Shown: in pieces, positions 7,877-15,470 of the stretch
How positions within the stretch are numbered: position 1 is the stretch's first letter
Layout: every line of letters begins with the position of its first letter
Assembly: GCA_015065455.1 (NCBI GenBank)
Contig: SVQI01000012.1
Location: 1 to 49,312, forward strand
Origin: Oscillospiraceae bacterium
GTDB taxonomy: Bacteria; Bacillota; Clostridia; Oscillospirales; CAG-272
Direction: 5' to 3'
DNA length: 49,312 nucleotides
Notes under the pieces: generated by a model
What the model was told of the DNA's origin: nothing
What the model saw: the letters and a program-made list of their open reading frames with translations, nothing else
Database searches by the model: none
Program-made: the position numbers and the translations under genes

Positions 7877-9254
7877 TTTTTCTTTCCAATGTGCGAGCAA
7901 TTTCTACCATAATCGCACATTCCATTCTCTTTTTAAACAGCTCACAGCCGTATTTATATACGCCCGTAACGCTACCCGTTGAGTGATAAGCGTTTGCAGC
8001 GCAACCGCCGGAACAGTAAAGCTTTGCCCAACAGTCGCGGCAATCTTCTCTTGAATAAACGTTGCAAGAAGCAAATTCGCACTGAGCTTCTTTGTTTGTT
8101 ACACCGTTCCAGATATCGCCGAGTTTGTATTTTTCTTCACCTACAAACTGATGACAGGGGTAAAGATCACCCCAAGGGGTAACAGCCATATATTCGGTAC
8201 CAGAGCCACAACCCGAAATGCGCTTGTAAATGCAAGGACCGCCCGTGAGGTCGATCATATAGTGATAGAAGGTAAATGGCTTTCCTTCTCTGTCTTTTTG
8301 GAGCATAAGCTCTGCAAGCTTTTCGTATTGATCAAGTACGATAGGCAGATCTTCTTGTGTTAATTCTGAAGGATCTCCCGGAGCGCAAACTACGGGCTCC
8401 ATACTAAGCTCGGTAAATCCAAGGTCGAGCATCTGTTTTATATCATTCAGAAAATCGGGGTTCGCGTGAGTAAATGTACCGCGCATGTAATAATCTTTAT
8501 GGCCGCGCGCTTCGACGAGCTTTTGGAACTTCGGAACAATTTTGTCCCAGCTTCCGTTTCCTGCATAGTCAACGCGGTAACGGTCGTGAATTTCTTTTCT
8601 GCCGTCAAGACTGAGAACAACGTTACTGCATTCTTTATTTGCAAATTCAATTACGTCGTCATCTATAAGAAGACCGTTTGTAGTAAGTGTAAAACGGAAA
8701 TTTTTATTGTGCTGTTTTTCAATACTTCTTGCATAGCTTACGAGCTGTTTTACGACGTCAAAATTCATTAAAGGCTCTCCGCCAAAGAAGTCAACTTCAA
8801 GATTTTTTCTTGTTCCCGAGTTTGCAACAAGAAAATCCAAAGCCTGTTTGCCAACTTCATAACTCATAACGGCTCTTTCGCCGTGATATTTTCCCTGACT
8901 TGCAAAGCAGTATTCGCAGTTGAGGTTACAGGTGTGCGCTATGTGCAAACACAGAGCCTTTACAACCCCTGACGTTTTTTCTTTCAACTTACCTGCCATG
9001 CTTTCAAAGGTGTCCTCAGCATAGAGTTTGCCAATGCTTTTTAGGTGAGAAACCTGCTCATAACATTCTTCTATATCTTCGGCAGTAACGTCGTTTGATA
9101 TGTACTTTTTACCCATTTTTTCAATAATGTTTTCTCGGCTCTCCGTTTGGAAGAGGGAAATAATGTCGTAGGCAATATCGTCAACGACGTGAATACCGCC
9201 TGAGCAGATATCAAGAACGATGTTATAACCGCCAAGCTTGTATTGATGTATCAT
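7857..9254 (-). CDS. scfB: SCIFF peptide maturase, radical SAM/SPASM protein
   Basis: 465-residue radical SAM enzyme expected to form Cys-Thr thioether crosslinks in the adjacent SCIFF peptide. The N-terminal 95 residues resemble the peptide-binding (RRE-like) region. The radical SAM cluster motif is CNLNCEYC (C109, C113, C116), followed by FFGGEPL (156-162). The C-terminal SPASM region is rich in cysteines (C341, C349, C367, C392, C397, C405, C408, C414, C418, C437) for auxiliary Fe-S clusters. AAGGAG precedes the ATG by about 10 bases. The SCIFF gene is directly upstream, across a terminator-like hairpin, and the decarboxylase gene overlaps the 3' end. Assignment rests on motifs plus the neighbouring precursor. 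Confidence 0.93.
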   Translation of the reverse strand: MIHQYKLGGYNIVLDICSGGIHVVDDIAYDIISLFQTESRENIIEKMGKKYISNDVTAEDIEECYEQVSHLKSIGKLYAEDTFESMAGKLKEKTSGVVKALCLHIAHTCNLNCEYCFASQGKYHGERAVMSYEVGKQALDFLVANSGTRKNLEVDFFGGEPLMNFDVVKQLVSYARSIEKQHNKNFRFTLTTNGLLIDDDVIEFANKECSNVVLSLDGRKEIHDRYRVDYAGNGSWDKIVPKFQKLVEARGHKDYYMRGTFTHANPDFLNDIKQMLDLGFTELSMEPVVCAPGDPSELTQEDLPIVLDQYEKLAELMLQKDREGKPFTFYHYMIDLTGGPCIYKRISGCGSGTEYMAVTPWGDLYPCHQFVGEEKYKLGDIWNGVTNKEAQCEFASCNVYSREDCRDCWAKLYCSGGCAANAYHSTGSVTGVYKYGCELFKKRMECAIMVEIARTLERKNENSHF

Positions 9255-9282
9255 AAAGTGAACACTCCTTAGTTTTGTATCA

Positions 9283-9310
9283 AAAATGCCGCCAAAAAAG
9301 GCGGCATTTT
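9283..9310 (-). terminator. hairpin between SCIFF gene and maturase gene
   Basis: An 11-bp perfect, GC-rich stem (9283-9293 with 9300-9310) with a 6-base loop and a U-rich 3' side sits between the SCIFF stop and the maturase ribosome site. It probably terminates most transcripts after the peptide gene, giving more precursor than enzyme. Confidence 0.8.
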
Positions 9311-9327
9311 ATAGGAAAGGTTATATA

Positions 9328-9477
9328 TTACTTGCTTTCCTTGTTTTCGCACTGCTGGTTAGCAATACCGCAACTTGTTTTGCAAGCGGACTGGCAAGAT
9401 GTCTGGCATTCGCCGCAACCACCCTTGTTAGCGCTTTCACAAAGATTACGAGTTTCGATAGTTTCGATATGTTTCAT
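9328..9477 (-). CDS. scfA: SCIFF ranthipeptide precursor
   Basis: 49-residue cysteine-rich peptide that begins MKHIETIETRNLCES and continues with cysteines at 13, 21, 24, 28, 32, 36 and 43, including the SCQSACKTSC core typical of SCIFF (six cysteines in forty-five residues). SCIFF peptides are found across Clostridia and are crosslinked by the radical SAM enzyme encoded next door; the cellular role is unknown. GGAGG lies 8 bases before the ATG. A near-consensus promoter lies upstream and a terminator-like hairpin follows. The gene is too short for most gene finders. Confidence 0.95.
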   Translation of the reverse strand: MKHIETIETRNLCESANKGGCGECQTSCQSACKTSCGIANQQCENKESK

Positions 9478-9530
9478 GATGGCAACCTCCGTTTGTTGAT
9501 ATCGTTTATACGATTTATAAAATTTAGTAT

Positions 9531-9559
9531 ATTATAACACGCTTTTCGACGAAAGTCAA
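9531..9559 (-). promoter_or_regulatory. sigma-A promoter for the SCIFF unit
   Basis: TTGACT (9554-9559) and TATAAT (9531-9536) on the minus strand with a 17-base spacer. Confidence 0.8.
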
Positions 9560-9595
9560 TAATATTCATTAGATTGTAGAGGAGTTTTGTTTTAC

Positions 9596-9634
9596 AAAAA
9601 AATCCCCACGGTTTTAAAACCATAGGGATTTTTA
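9596..9634 (-). terminator. tRNA-Glu terminator
   Basis: Interrupted stem (AAAAATCCC/GGGATTTTT outside, GGTTTT/AAAACC inside) immediately after the tRNA CCA end, followed by a T run on the minus strand. Confidence 0.8.
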
Positions 9635-9709
9635 TGGTGACCCGTAGGGGAATCGAACCCCTGTTTTCGCCGTGAGAGGGCGACGTCTTAGCCTCTTGAC
9701 CAACAGGCC
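9635..9709 (-). tRNA. tRNA-Glu (anticodon CTC)
   Basis: Complete cloverleaf with encoded CCA. Acceptor GGCCTGT pairs with ACGGGTC through two G-U pairs. The anticodon stem TCGCC/GGCGA encloses loop CTCTCAC, giving CTC. The T-loop TTCGATT is present. The reading is glutamate (GAG codons). Confidence 0.95.
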
Positions 9710-9726
9710 TTATTTACAACATCGTG

Positions 9727-9755
9727 ATTATATCATAATATTTTTGAAAAATCAA
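9727..9755 (-). promoter_or_regulatory. promoter for tRNA-Glu
   Basis: TTGATT (9750-9755) and TATAAT (9727-9732) on the minus strand, 17-base spacer, 17 bases upstream of the mature tRNA. Confidence 0.75.
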
Positions 9756-9807
9756 TACCCAAATTCAAAAAACACGTTTTTCTTAAAATAATAAATCTTA
9801 AACCAAC

Positions 9808-9831
9808 AGGGGCGGATAAAAATCCGCCCCT
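9808..9831 (-). terminator. hairpin after pepD
   Basis: A 10-bp GC-rich stem (9808-9817 with 9822-9831) lies 9 bases past the pepD stop. The T run is weak, so termination strength is uncertain. Confidence 0.6.
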
Positions 9832-9839
9832 AATTATTA

Positions 9840-11285
9840 TTACATTTGTTCAAGCATTTTTGTCGTTATTTCATAGGCATCGGAGAGGGATTGCAAATCA
9901 AGACGTTCTTTGGGAGTATGAATTTCTTCAACCTCTGCGCAAATTGAAATTCCGTCAAGCTCTCCGCCCATATTCGAGCATATTATTCCACATTCAAGAC
10001 CTGCGTGAACTGCTTCGAATTTTGCTTTCTTTCCGAATTTTTCTTCATAGCATTTTGAGAATATTTCTCTAACCTCGCTGTCTTTTCTGTATTCCCAACC
10101 GGGATAGCGGTCGTGGTGGCTGACCAGAGCACCGGTGAGTTTACATAACATCTCAATTTTCATCAAAATCTCGTCCATCTTTGCTTCGTTTGAAGAACGG
10201 GGCATAAGAGTAAGATTAACCGTTTTTTCGTTTGTTGAAATTATACCCACGTTGGAAGAGCTTTCGACCAAGCCTTCCATGGATTTGCTCATAGTATATA
10301 CTCCGTTGGGGATAAGATTTAAAACGCTGAGCACTCTCGACGTATCTTTAAAGCAAAGCATACCCGAATTAATATTGTTTGCATTATCTACACGTACAGT
10401 AAACTTCTTATCGTCTTTTATAAGCTGTTTTTTGATTTCATTTGCGATTATTTTTATTTCTTCTTTTACTGTCATCTTGTCAAAAACGCTTATAATACAT
10501 TCACATTCACGGGGGATAGCGTTTGCTTTGTTTCCGCCGTTAATTGAAACAAGATTAAAGGGGGATTTTTGATACAGTCGTCCGAGTAATTTTGCCATAA
10601 GTATAATGGAGTTTTCTCTGCCTGTATTTATGTCAACACCGGAATGTCCGCCAAAAAGCCCTTTTACAGTAATTTTTATTGTTGAATTCTGGAGAGGGTA
10701 GTTATCAAACGGAACTTCTATTTCCGTTCTTATACCGCCCGCACAGCTTACCGTTGCCGTATGTAGCGTCTCGCTGTCGAGGTTTATAAATCTTTTTGCC
10801 TGCAGTTTGGAATAGTCAAACTCATAAGCACCGCAAAGTCCCGTTTCTTCCTGAACGGTAAACAAACATTCAAGCGGTGGGTGTTTGAGGGTGTTGTCAG
10901 ACAAAATCGCCATCATCATAGCAACAGCCGCGCCGTCGTCAGCACCAAGTGTCGTTCCGTCAGCATAAAGCCAGCCGTCCTTAACGTAAAGCTTAAGACC
11001 GTCTTTTTCAAAATCGTGGATAGTATCTGCGTTTTTTTCGCATACCATATCAGTGTGACCCTGAAGAAGAACTGCAGGGCGGTCTTCGTAGCCTTCAGTT
11101 GCATTTTTCTTTATCAAAACGTTATTTATACTGTCTCTGTAAAATTCAAGATTATGTTTTTTTGCAAAATCGCAAAGATAGTCAGCAATCTGTGATTCAT
11201 TACCCGAACCGTGCGGTATAGCGCATATTTCCTCAAAATAACGAAAATGGCTTTGAAAGAAAAGGTCCGACAAAATATATTCCAT
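9840..11285 (-). CDS. pepD: aminoacyl-histidine dipeptidase (M20 family, PepD)
   Basis: 481-residue cytoplasmic di-zinc dipeptidase that cleaves Xaa-His and other dipeptides. Metal and catalytic motifs of the M20 family are present: LLQGHTDMV (His77 ligand, Asp79), LGADDG (bridging Asp116) and VQEETG (catalytic Glu146, ligand Glu147). The inserted dimerisation domain occupies about 180-380. CGGAG lies 9 bases before the ATG. It appears monocistronic, with a hairpin just past the stop. No clear promoter could be read in the 190 bases upstream, which otherwise hold only AT-rich sequence. Confidence 0.93.
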   Translation of the reverse strand: MEYILSDLFFQSHFRYFEEICAIPHGSGNESQIADYLCDFAKKHNLEFYRDSINNVLIKKNATEGYEDRPAVLLQGHTDMVCEKNADTIHDFEKDGLKLYVKDGWLYADGTTLGADDGAAVAMMMAILSDNTLKHPPLECLFTVQEETGLCGAYEFDYSKLQAKRFINLDSETLHTATVSCAGGIRTEIEVPFDNYPLQNSTIKITVKGLFGGHSGVDINTGRENSIILMAKLLGRLYQKSPFNLVSINGGNKANAIPRECECIISVFDKMTVKEEIKIIANEIKKQLIKDDKKFTVRVDNANNINSGMLCFKDTSRVLSVLNLIPNGVYTMSKSMEGLVESSSNVGIISTNEKTVNLTLMPRSSNEAKMDEILMKIEMLCKLTGALVSHHDRYPGWEYRKDSEVREIFSKCYEEKFGKKAKFEAVHAGLECGIICSNMGGELDGISICAEVEEIHTPKERLDLQSLSDAYEITTKMLEQM

Positions 11286-11421
11286 ACAATCAACTCCGTT
11301 TTTTTGTTTATATAAAACATAATATTAAAGGTATTTTACCATACAGTCAGAGAAACTACAATGGGATTACAAAAAATAGTATAATAAAAATAAATTTGTG
11401 CTAAAAAATATCAAATTATGC

Positions 11422-11450
11422 TTGACAATTGGAAATTGATATGTTATAAT
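11422..11450 (+). promoter_or_regulatory. promoter for tRNA-Arg and tRNA-His
   Basis: TTGACA (11422-11427) and TATAAT (11445-11450), 17-base spacer, consensus at both hexamers, 27 bases before tRNA-Arg. Confidence 0.85.
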
Positions 11451-11477
11451 CCTATGGTGTCAAAGCGAGGTATAGAA

Positions 11478-11554
<77 letters not shown>

Positions 11555-11559
11555 GAAGT

Positions 11560-11590
11560 ACTATTGAGGTTTTTTATAAACCTCAATAGT
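11560..11590 (+). terminator. hairpin between tRNA-Arg and tRNA-His
   Basis: A 13-bp perfect stem (11560-11572 with 11578-11590). The loop is T-rich but no strong T run follows, so it may be a partial terminator or a processing signal. Confidence 0.55.
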
Positions 11591-11623
11591 AACTTTATTT
11601 CTTACTTGTTTTGATACTAATAC

Positions 11624-11701
11624 GGTGGGTATAGCTCAGTTGGTTAGAGCGTCAGGTTGTGGCCCTGAAGGCCGTGGGTTCGAGTCCCATTACTCACCCC
11701 A
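11624..11701 (+). tRNA. tRNA-His (anticodon GTG)
   Basis: Cloverleaf with encoded CCA. It has the extra 5' G (11624) that pairs with C73, as required for histidine tRNA, then acceptor GTGGGTA/TACTCAC. The anticodon loop TTGTGGC contains GTG. Confidence 0.95.
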
Positions 11702-11704
11702 AAC

Positions 11705-11736
11705 AAAAATCCGTTCTCGTAAGAGGACGGATTTTT
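11705..11736 (+). terminator. tRNA-His terminator
   Basis: A 14-bp stem with one wobble pair (11705-11718 with 11723-11736), loop GTAA, ends in a T run right after the tRNA. Confidence 0.85.
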
Positions 11737-11807
11737 GTTTGTGTTATTCATTTTTCATTCTTCATCATTTGTTATTCATTAAACGAAACTGAGTTTGGAG
11801 TGAATAA

Positions 11808-11836
11808 TTGATTTATTTATACATTTATGTTATAAT
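11808..11836 (+). promoter_or_regulatory. promoter for the tyrosine phosphatase gene
   Basis: TTGATT (11808-11813) and TATAAT (11831-11836) with a 17-base spacer, about 68 bases before the start codon. Confidence 0.7.
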
Positions 11837-11903
11837 CCCGATAAAGAAGTACGATTATTGAAAAAGAAAATAACACGCCAAGGTTTAAAAGGAAAATAAT
11901 TAT

Positions 11904-12356
11904 ATGATAAAAATTTTATTTGTCTGCCACGGGAATATCTGCAGAAGTCCTATGGCTGAATTTTTGATGAAGAAGCTCGTAAAAGATATGGGTATATCTG
12001 ACAAGTTTCTAATTGAGTCTGCGGCAACCTCAACAGAAGAAATAGGGAACGGCGTTCACTACGGGACAAGGCAAGTTTTGCGCAAGTACAATATAGATTG
12101 CTCAAAAAAGAGGGCGGTTCAAATTACTCCCGAGGATTACGATAAGTATGATTATATAATAGGAATGGATTCTTACAATATCCGAAATATGAAGCGAATT
12201 TTTGGAGAAGATAAGGATAACAAGATTTCGCTTTTGCTTGATTATACAAACGATCCCAGAAATGTTGCTGACCCTTGGTATACGGGGAATTTTACAACAA
12301 CGGAAAATGACGTGCTTTGTGGGTGCAGAGCCTTTTTAAAATCTTTAAAATTTTGA
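11904..12356 (+). CDS. low-molecular-weight protein tyrosine phosphatase
   Basis: 150-residue cytoplasmic phosphatase. The N-terminus carries the P-loop CHGNICRS (nucleophile Cys8, Arg14), and DPWYTG near the C-terminus supplies the general acid Asp123. In Gram-positive bacteria such enzymes act on phosphotyrosine proteins, often linked to capsule control or stress; the substrate here is unknown since no tyrosine kinase gene is adjacent. AAAGGAAAA lies before the ATG. It has its own promoter and is followed by the promoter of the AI-2E family gene, so it is likely monocistronic. Confidence 0.93.
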   Translation: MIKILFVCHGNICRSPMAEFLMKKLVKDMGISDKFLIESAATSTEEIGNGVHYGTRQVLRKYNIDCSKKRAVQITPEDYDKYDYIIGMDSYNIRNMKRIFGEDKDNKISLLLDYTNDPRNVADPWYTGNFTTTENDVLCGCRAFLKSLKF

Positions 12357-12369
12357 TAACAAATTGATA

Positions 12370-12398
12370 TTGTAATAATTATTTAAATAATGTATAAT
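12370..12398 (+). promoter_or_regulatory. promoter for the AI-2E family gene
   Basis: TTGTAA (12370-12375) and TATAAT (12393-12398), 17-base spacer, 35 bases before the start codon. Confidence 0.6.
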
Positions 12399-12432
12399 TA
12401 AATGCAGATTATATAAAAAGGCGAGATGTTTT

Positions 12433-13644
12433 ATGAAAAATGATTTTAAAAAAATACTTAAGATATGTCTATGCATATTTTTGCTGTTTTTATGTATCTT
12501 TTACTGGAGCCCGTTTATAGCTTTTGTAAAAACAGTTATTTCTGCGGCAACACCGTTGATTTTGGGCGCATTTATAGCGTTTATTGTAAATATCCTGATG
12601 TCCCGCTACGAGAAGTGGTTCTTTCCGAAGAAGAAAAGCGGCATTGTTGCAAAAATAAGACGCCCTTTGTGTATGATTGGGGCATTTATGACTGCAATAT
12701 TGGTTTTAGGACTTGCTATATGGCTTGTCGTGCCTCAGCTTGGGTCGTGTATTAAGGTAATCAGTTCGTTTTTGAAACAGATTCCTCAGCTTATGAAAGA
12801 TTTTATTGTAAAAGCTCGAGAATGGGATTTTATTCCTCGCGGAGTTATAGATTATCTTGCTGATATTGACTGGGAATCAAGAATAACATCTCTTGTAACC
12901 TGGTTGTCAACGGGTGTTGGTGATGTTGTAAGCACCGTGGCAAAAACTATATTAGGTGTTGTATCTGGTGTTATAACTACTGTTGTCGGACTTATTTTTT
13001 CAATTTATTTGTTGCTTGGAAAAGACAGTCTGAAAAGACAGTTCAAGGTTATGGCTGAAGCCTACTTGCCCGAAAAGGTACACAAGAGAACTTTTTACGT
13101 ATTAAGAATATTTAAAGAAAGCTTCAGAAAATTTATTGTCGGCCAGTTGACCGAGGCTGTAATTCTCGGGGTATTATGTATTCTGGGTATGCTTATATTC
13201 CGCTTGCCATACGCGACTATGATAGGAACGTTGATTGGTTTTACTGCATTGATTCCTATTGCGGGTGCATACATAGGCGCAATAACGGGGGCTTTGATGA
13301 TCCTTACGGTATCCCCGGCAAAAGCACTTGTGTTTTTGATCTTCATACTTATTCTTCAACAGCTTGAAGGTAATATAATATATCCCCGCGTTGTCGGTTC
13401 TTCAATTGGACTTCCGGGAATATGGGTGTTGGCTGCGGTAACTATCGGCGGCGGTTGTTTTGGTGTACTCGGAATGCTTATCGGTGTACCTTTAACCTCT
13501 GCTGTATATCGAATGATACGCGAGGATCTGCAAAAAAAGGGCAAAGTTGAAATTGTAGACCCGCAAGATGCCGACGAGCCGCAGAATGATAATGCGGAAA
13601 ACGTTTGTACTACTGAGAATAGTGAAGTTTTGGAAAAAAACTAA
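12433..13644 (+). CDS. AI-2E family transporter (PerM-like membrane protein)
   Basis: 403-residue polytopic membrane protein with about eight hydrophobic segments: two near the N-terminus (10-50), one around residues 75-100, and a C-terminal block that includes the family-typical run around residues 290-345 (RVVGSSIGLPGIWVL area). The family is variously annotated as AI-2 exporter, permease or Na+/H+ antiporter, so the substrate cannot be assigned. The last 35 residues are hydrophilic and acidic and likely cytoplasmic. GGCGAGATG lies at the ribosome site. It is followed by an independent promoter for the DUF1292 gene. Confidence 0.9.
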   Translation: MKNDFKKILKICLCIFLLFLCIFYWSPFIAFVKTVISAATPLILGAFIAFIVNILMSRYEKWFFPKKKSGIVAKIRRPLCMIGAFMTAILVLGLAIWLVVPQLGSCIKVISSFLKQIPQLMKDFIVKAREWDFIPRGVIDYLADIDWESRITSLVTWLSTGVGDVVSTVAKTILGVVSGVITTVVGLIFSIYLLLGKDSLKRQFKVMAEAYLPEKVHKRTFYVLRIFKESFRKFIVGQLTEAVILGVLCILGMLIFRLPYATMIGTLIGFTALIPIAGAYIGAITGALMILTVSPAKALVFLIFILILQQLEGNIIYPRVVGSSIGLPGIWVLAAVTIGGGCFGVLGMLIGVPLTSAVYRMIREDLQKKGKVEIVDPQDADEPQNDNAENVCTTENSEVLEKN

Positions 13645-13654
13645 TAATTACACA

Positions 13655-13683
13655 TTGACAATTATGTTTAAGTACGCTATGAT
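13655..13683 (+). promoter_or_regulatory. promoter for the DUF1292 gene
   Basis: TTGACA (13655-13660) and TATGAT (13678-13683), 17-base spacer, 36 bases before the start codon. Confidence 0.75.
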
Positions 13684-13719
13684 TATAGTGTGAAAAATAA
13701 TAATGCGAGGTAAAAAGTG

Positions 13720-14016
13720 ATGGCAGAAGAATTTATCGGTGATGAAATATTTACATTGACTGACGAAGACGGTAAGGAAAGTGATTTTGAACTTATAGCA
13801 AGTCAAGAAATTGACGGTACAACATACGTTGCGCTCGTTCCTGTTGAAGAGGGTAAGGCTGATGCAGAAGAGCAGGAGTACGTTGTATTAAAGCTTGTTG
13901 CTGATGAAAACGGCGAAGATATTCTTATCACTATTGACGATGACGATGAATTTGAGAAGGTTGCCGAAATATTCGAGGATATGCTTTTCGATGAAATCGA
14001 CTATGATGCTCAGTAA
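13720..14016 (+). CDS. DUF1292 domain protein (YrzB-like)
   Basis: 98-residue, strongly acidic cytoplasmic protein beginning MAEEFIGDEIFTLTDEDG. The pattern of alternating acidic beta-strands (FTLTDEDGKESDFELI, then YVALVPVEEG and EYVVLKL) is typical of DUF1292, a small conserved Firmicutes family of unknown function. I start at ATG 13720, nine bases after GAGG; a GTG immediately before it is possible. In other Firmicutes it neighbours yrrK (ruvX)/yrrL, which are absent here. A probable 6S RNA gene follows. Confidence 0.88.
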   Translation: MAEEFIGDEIFTLTDEDGKESDFELIASQEIDGTTYVALVPVEEGKADAEEQEYVVLKLVADENGEDILITIDDDDEFEKVAEIFEDMLFDEIDYDAQ

Positions 14017-14042
14017 TTTGTAAAATAATTACTGTAATTAAA

Positions 14043-14071
14043 TTGCTCAATTTGGTGTAGAATAATAATAT
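14043..14071 (+). promoter_or_regulatory. promoter for the 6S-like RNA
   Basis: TTGCTC (14043-14048) and TAATAT (14066-14071) with a 17-base spacer; predicted start near 14078, just where the long-range closing stem of the RNA begins. Confidence 0.55.
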
Positions 14072-14077
14072 TCCTGC

Positions 14078-14285
14078 TTTGTTTGTGATAAACGGGTAAT
14101 TAAACCCACAAATCATTAAAGGAGCCCGGACTTTCGGTATGGGGAATGCAGACCTCCCTCTATTTGCCTGTGCTGATATGCTATACACGCAGATAAAAGG
14201 AAGTTGGTAGCACAAACTACTGAAGAGGGCACCGCCTTGCACATGCAGGGTTGCTTAATTTCCGTTTACACGGCCCGGTGGGGCT
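14078..14285 (+). ncRNA. ssrS: probable 6S RNA
   Basis: This 0.2 kb non-coding stretch folds into the rod-with-bubble shape of 6S RNA, which binds sigma-A RNA polymerase. The ends pair over long range: 14085-14095 with 14262-14271, 14098-14103 with 14255-14260, and 14105-14107 with 14248-14250. The 3' side of the central bubble can form the small hairpin CCTTGC-ACAT-GCAGGG (14235-14250) seen in many 6S RNAs. The apical arm includes CCCTC/GAGGG and a hairpin around 14163-14195. The distance between the closing-stem ends is about 187 bases, as expected. It has its own promoter and a strong terminator and no open frame of note. Other structured RNAs (SRP, RNase P, tmRNA) do not fit. Confidence 0.68.
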
Positions 14286-14290
14286 ATATG

Positions 14291-14329
14291 GCGCTTGGTT
14301 GGATTTTCTGACCAAGCGCTGTTTTTTTT
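14291..14329 (+). terminator. terminator of the 6S-like RNA
   Basis: A 9-bp GC-rich stem (14291-14299 with 14311-14319) followed by eight T. Confidence 0.9.
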
Positions 14330-14379
14330 GAAAATTAAGATGTTAACCGATTATAAATTGGTTGTTTTTCTCTCCCTCA

Positions 14380-14421
14380 GTCAAAACTTCGTTTTTGACA
14401 GCTCCCTCATCAGATGGAGCT
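14380..14421. repeat. tandem double-hairpin intergenic element
   Basis: Two adjacent hairpins: GTCAAAA/TTTTGAC (14380-14399) and AGCTCC/GGAGCT (14400-14421), each preceded by CTCCCTCA. The layout resembles dispersed intergenic repeats of gut Clostridia. It lies between the 6S RNA and the leftward SPFH gene. The rest of 14330-14505 is AT-rich with no gene. Confidence 0.5.
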
Positions 14422-14505
14422 AAAATAGTTAGAACTCTTTAAAATAGTTTCTGTATTTTTCAATAATATTTGTGCTTAAACCGTAACAAAAGATATTAAA
14501 TAAAA

Positions 14506-14536
14506 AATAAGTACCGCTAAAAAAACGGTACTTATT
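14506..14536 (-). terminator. terminator after the SPFH gene
   Basis: An 11-bp perfect stem (14506-14516 with 14526-14536) followed by a T-rich stretch on the minus strand, 10 bases past the stop. Confidence 0.8.
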
Positions 14537-14546
14537 GAAGAAATAA

Positions 14547-15470
14547 TTAGTTATCTTCTTTAAAAAGCTCTGATGCCGACGTTGCAAGTCCTGCGAGTGA
14601 TTGAAGCTCACTTGGGATAATAATTTTTGTTGCTTTTCCGTCAGCTGCTTTTGCGAACGCTTCAAGACCTTTAAGCGCGACGATTTCTTTTGTAGGAGAA
14701 GCTTCGTTAAGCATCTTTATACCCGTAGCGTTAGCTTCCTGTATTTTCAAAATAGCTTCGGCTTCACCTTCAGCTTCCAGAACCTTTGTTTCTTTAAGAG
14801 CTTCCGCTTCAAGAATAGCTGCCTGTTTTTTTGCCTCAGCTTCGAGGATCATAGACTGTTTTCTACCCTCGGAAACAAGAATAGCTGAGTTCTTTTCACC
14901 CTCTGCGCGAAGAATAAGCTCGCGGCGTTCACGCTCGGCCTTCATCTGTTTTTCCATAGCGTCCTGAATTTCTCTCGGCGGAATAATGTTCTTAAGTTCA
15001 ACTCTGTTTACTTTAATTCCCCAAGGGTCAGTCGCTTCATCAAGTATAGCGCGCATTTTAGTGTTTATAATATCTCTTGAGGTAAGAGTAGAGTCAAGCT
15101 CAAGCTCACCTATAATGTTACGCAAGGTTGTTGCCGTAAGATTTTCAATAGCTGCAATCGGGTTTGTTACGCCGTAGGTGTACAGCTTACAGTCGGTGAT
15201 CTGATAGAAGATTACTGTGTCTATCTGCATTCTTACGTTATCTTTTGTGATAACAGGCTGCGGCGGGAAGTCGGCGACTTGCTCCATAAGAGTAACTTTT
15301 TTCGCAACTCTAAAAATAAAAGGTATCTTAAAATGGAGTCCTGTATGCCAGGTCGTATGATATGCGCCAAGACGTTCAACCACAAAACCGTATGCCTGAG
15401 GAACGATGTGGATATTGCTTATGATTATTACAAGCAATACGACGGCAAGTATTAAAATAATTTCAGTCAT
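14547..15470 (-). CDS. SPFH/band 7 membrane scaffold protein (QmcA/stomatin type)
   Basis: 307-residue protein with one N-terminal membrane helix (about residues 4-22), then the SPFH domain starting IVPQAYGFVVERLGAY, and a long charged coiled coil rich in Glu/Ala/Lys/Arg (about 185-265). Such proteins form oligomeric scaffolds in membrane microdomains and often assist membrane proteases. The start ATG at 15470 follows AGGAGG and overlaps the NfeD stop codon in ATGA, so the two are co-translated. The NfeD-SPFH pairing is a well-known conserved partnership. Confidence 0.92.
   Translation of the reverse strand: MTEIILILAVVLLVIIISNIHIVPQAYGFVVERLGAYHTTWHTGLHFKIPFIFRVAKKVTLMEQVADFPPQPVITKDNVRMQIDTVIFYQITDCKLYTYGVTNPIAAIENLTATTLRNIIGELELDSTLTSRDIINTKMRAILDEATDPWGIKVNRVELKNIIPPREIQDAMEKQMKAERERRELILRAEGEKNSAILVSEGRKQSMILEAEAKKQAAILEAEALKETKVLEAEGEAEAILKIQEANATGIKMLNEASPTKEIVALKGLEAFAKAADGKATKIIIPSELQSLAGLATSASELFKEDN

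Noticed and set aside
11744..11780. TTCATT-rich short tandem stretch
   Set aside because: Looks like a minor simple repeat after the tRNA terminator; too short and imperfect to call a repeat element.
14429..14665. 78-codon frame at the end of the SPFH gene
   Set aside because: Covers the SPFH terminator stem and overlaps the conserved SPFH frame.
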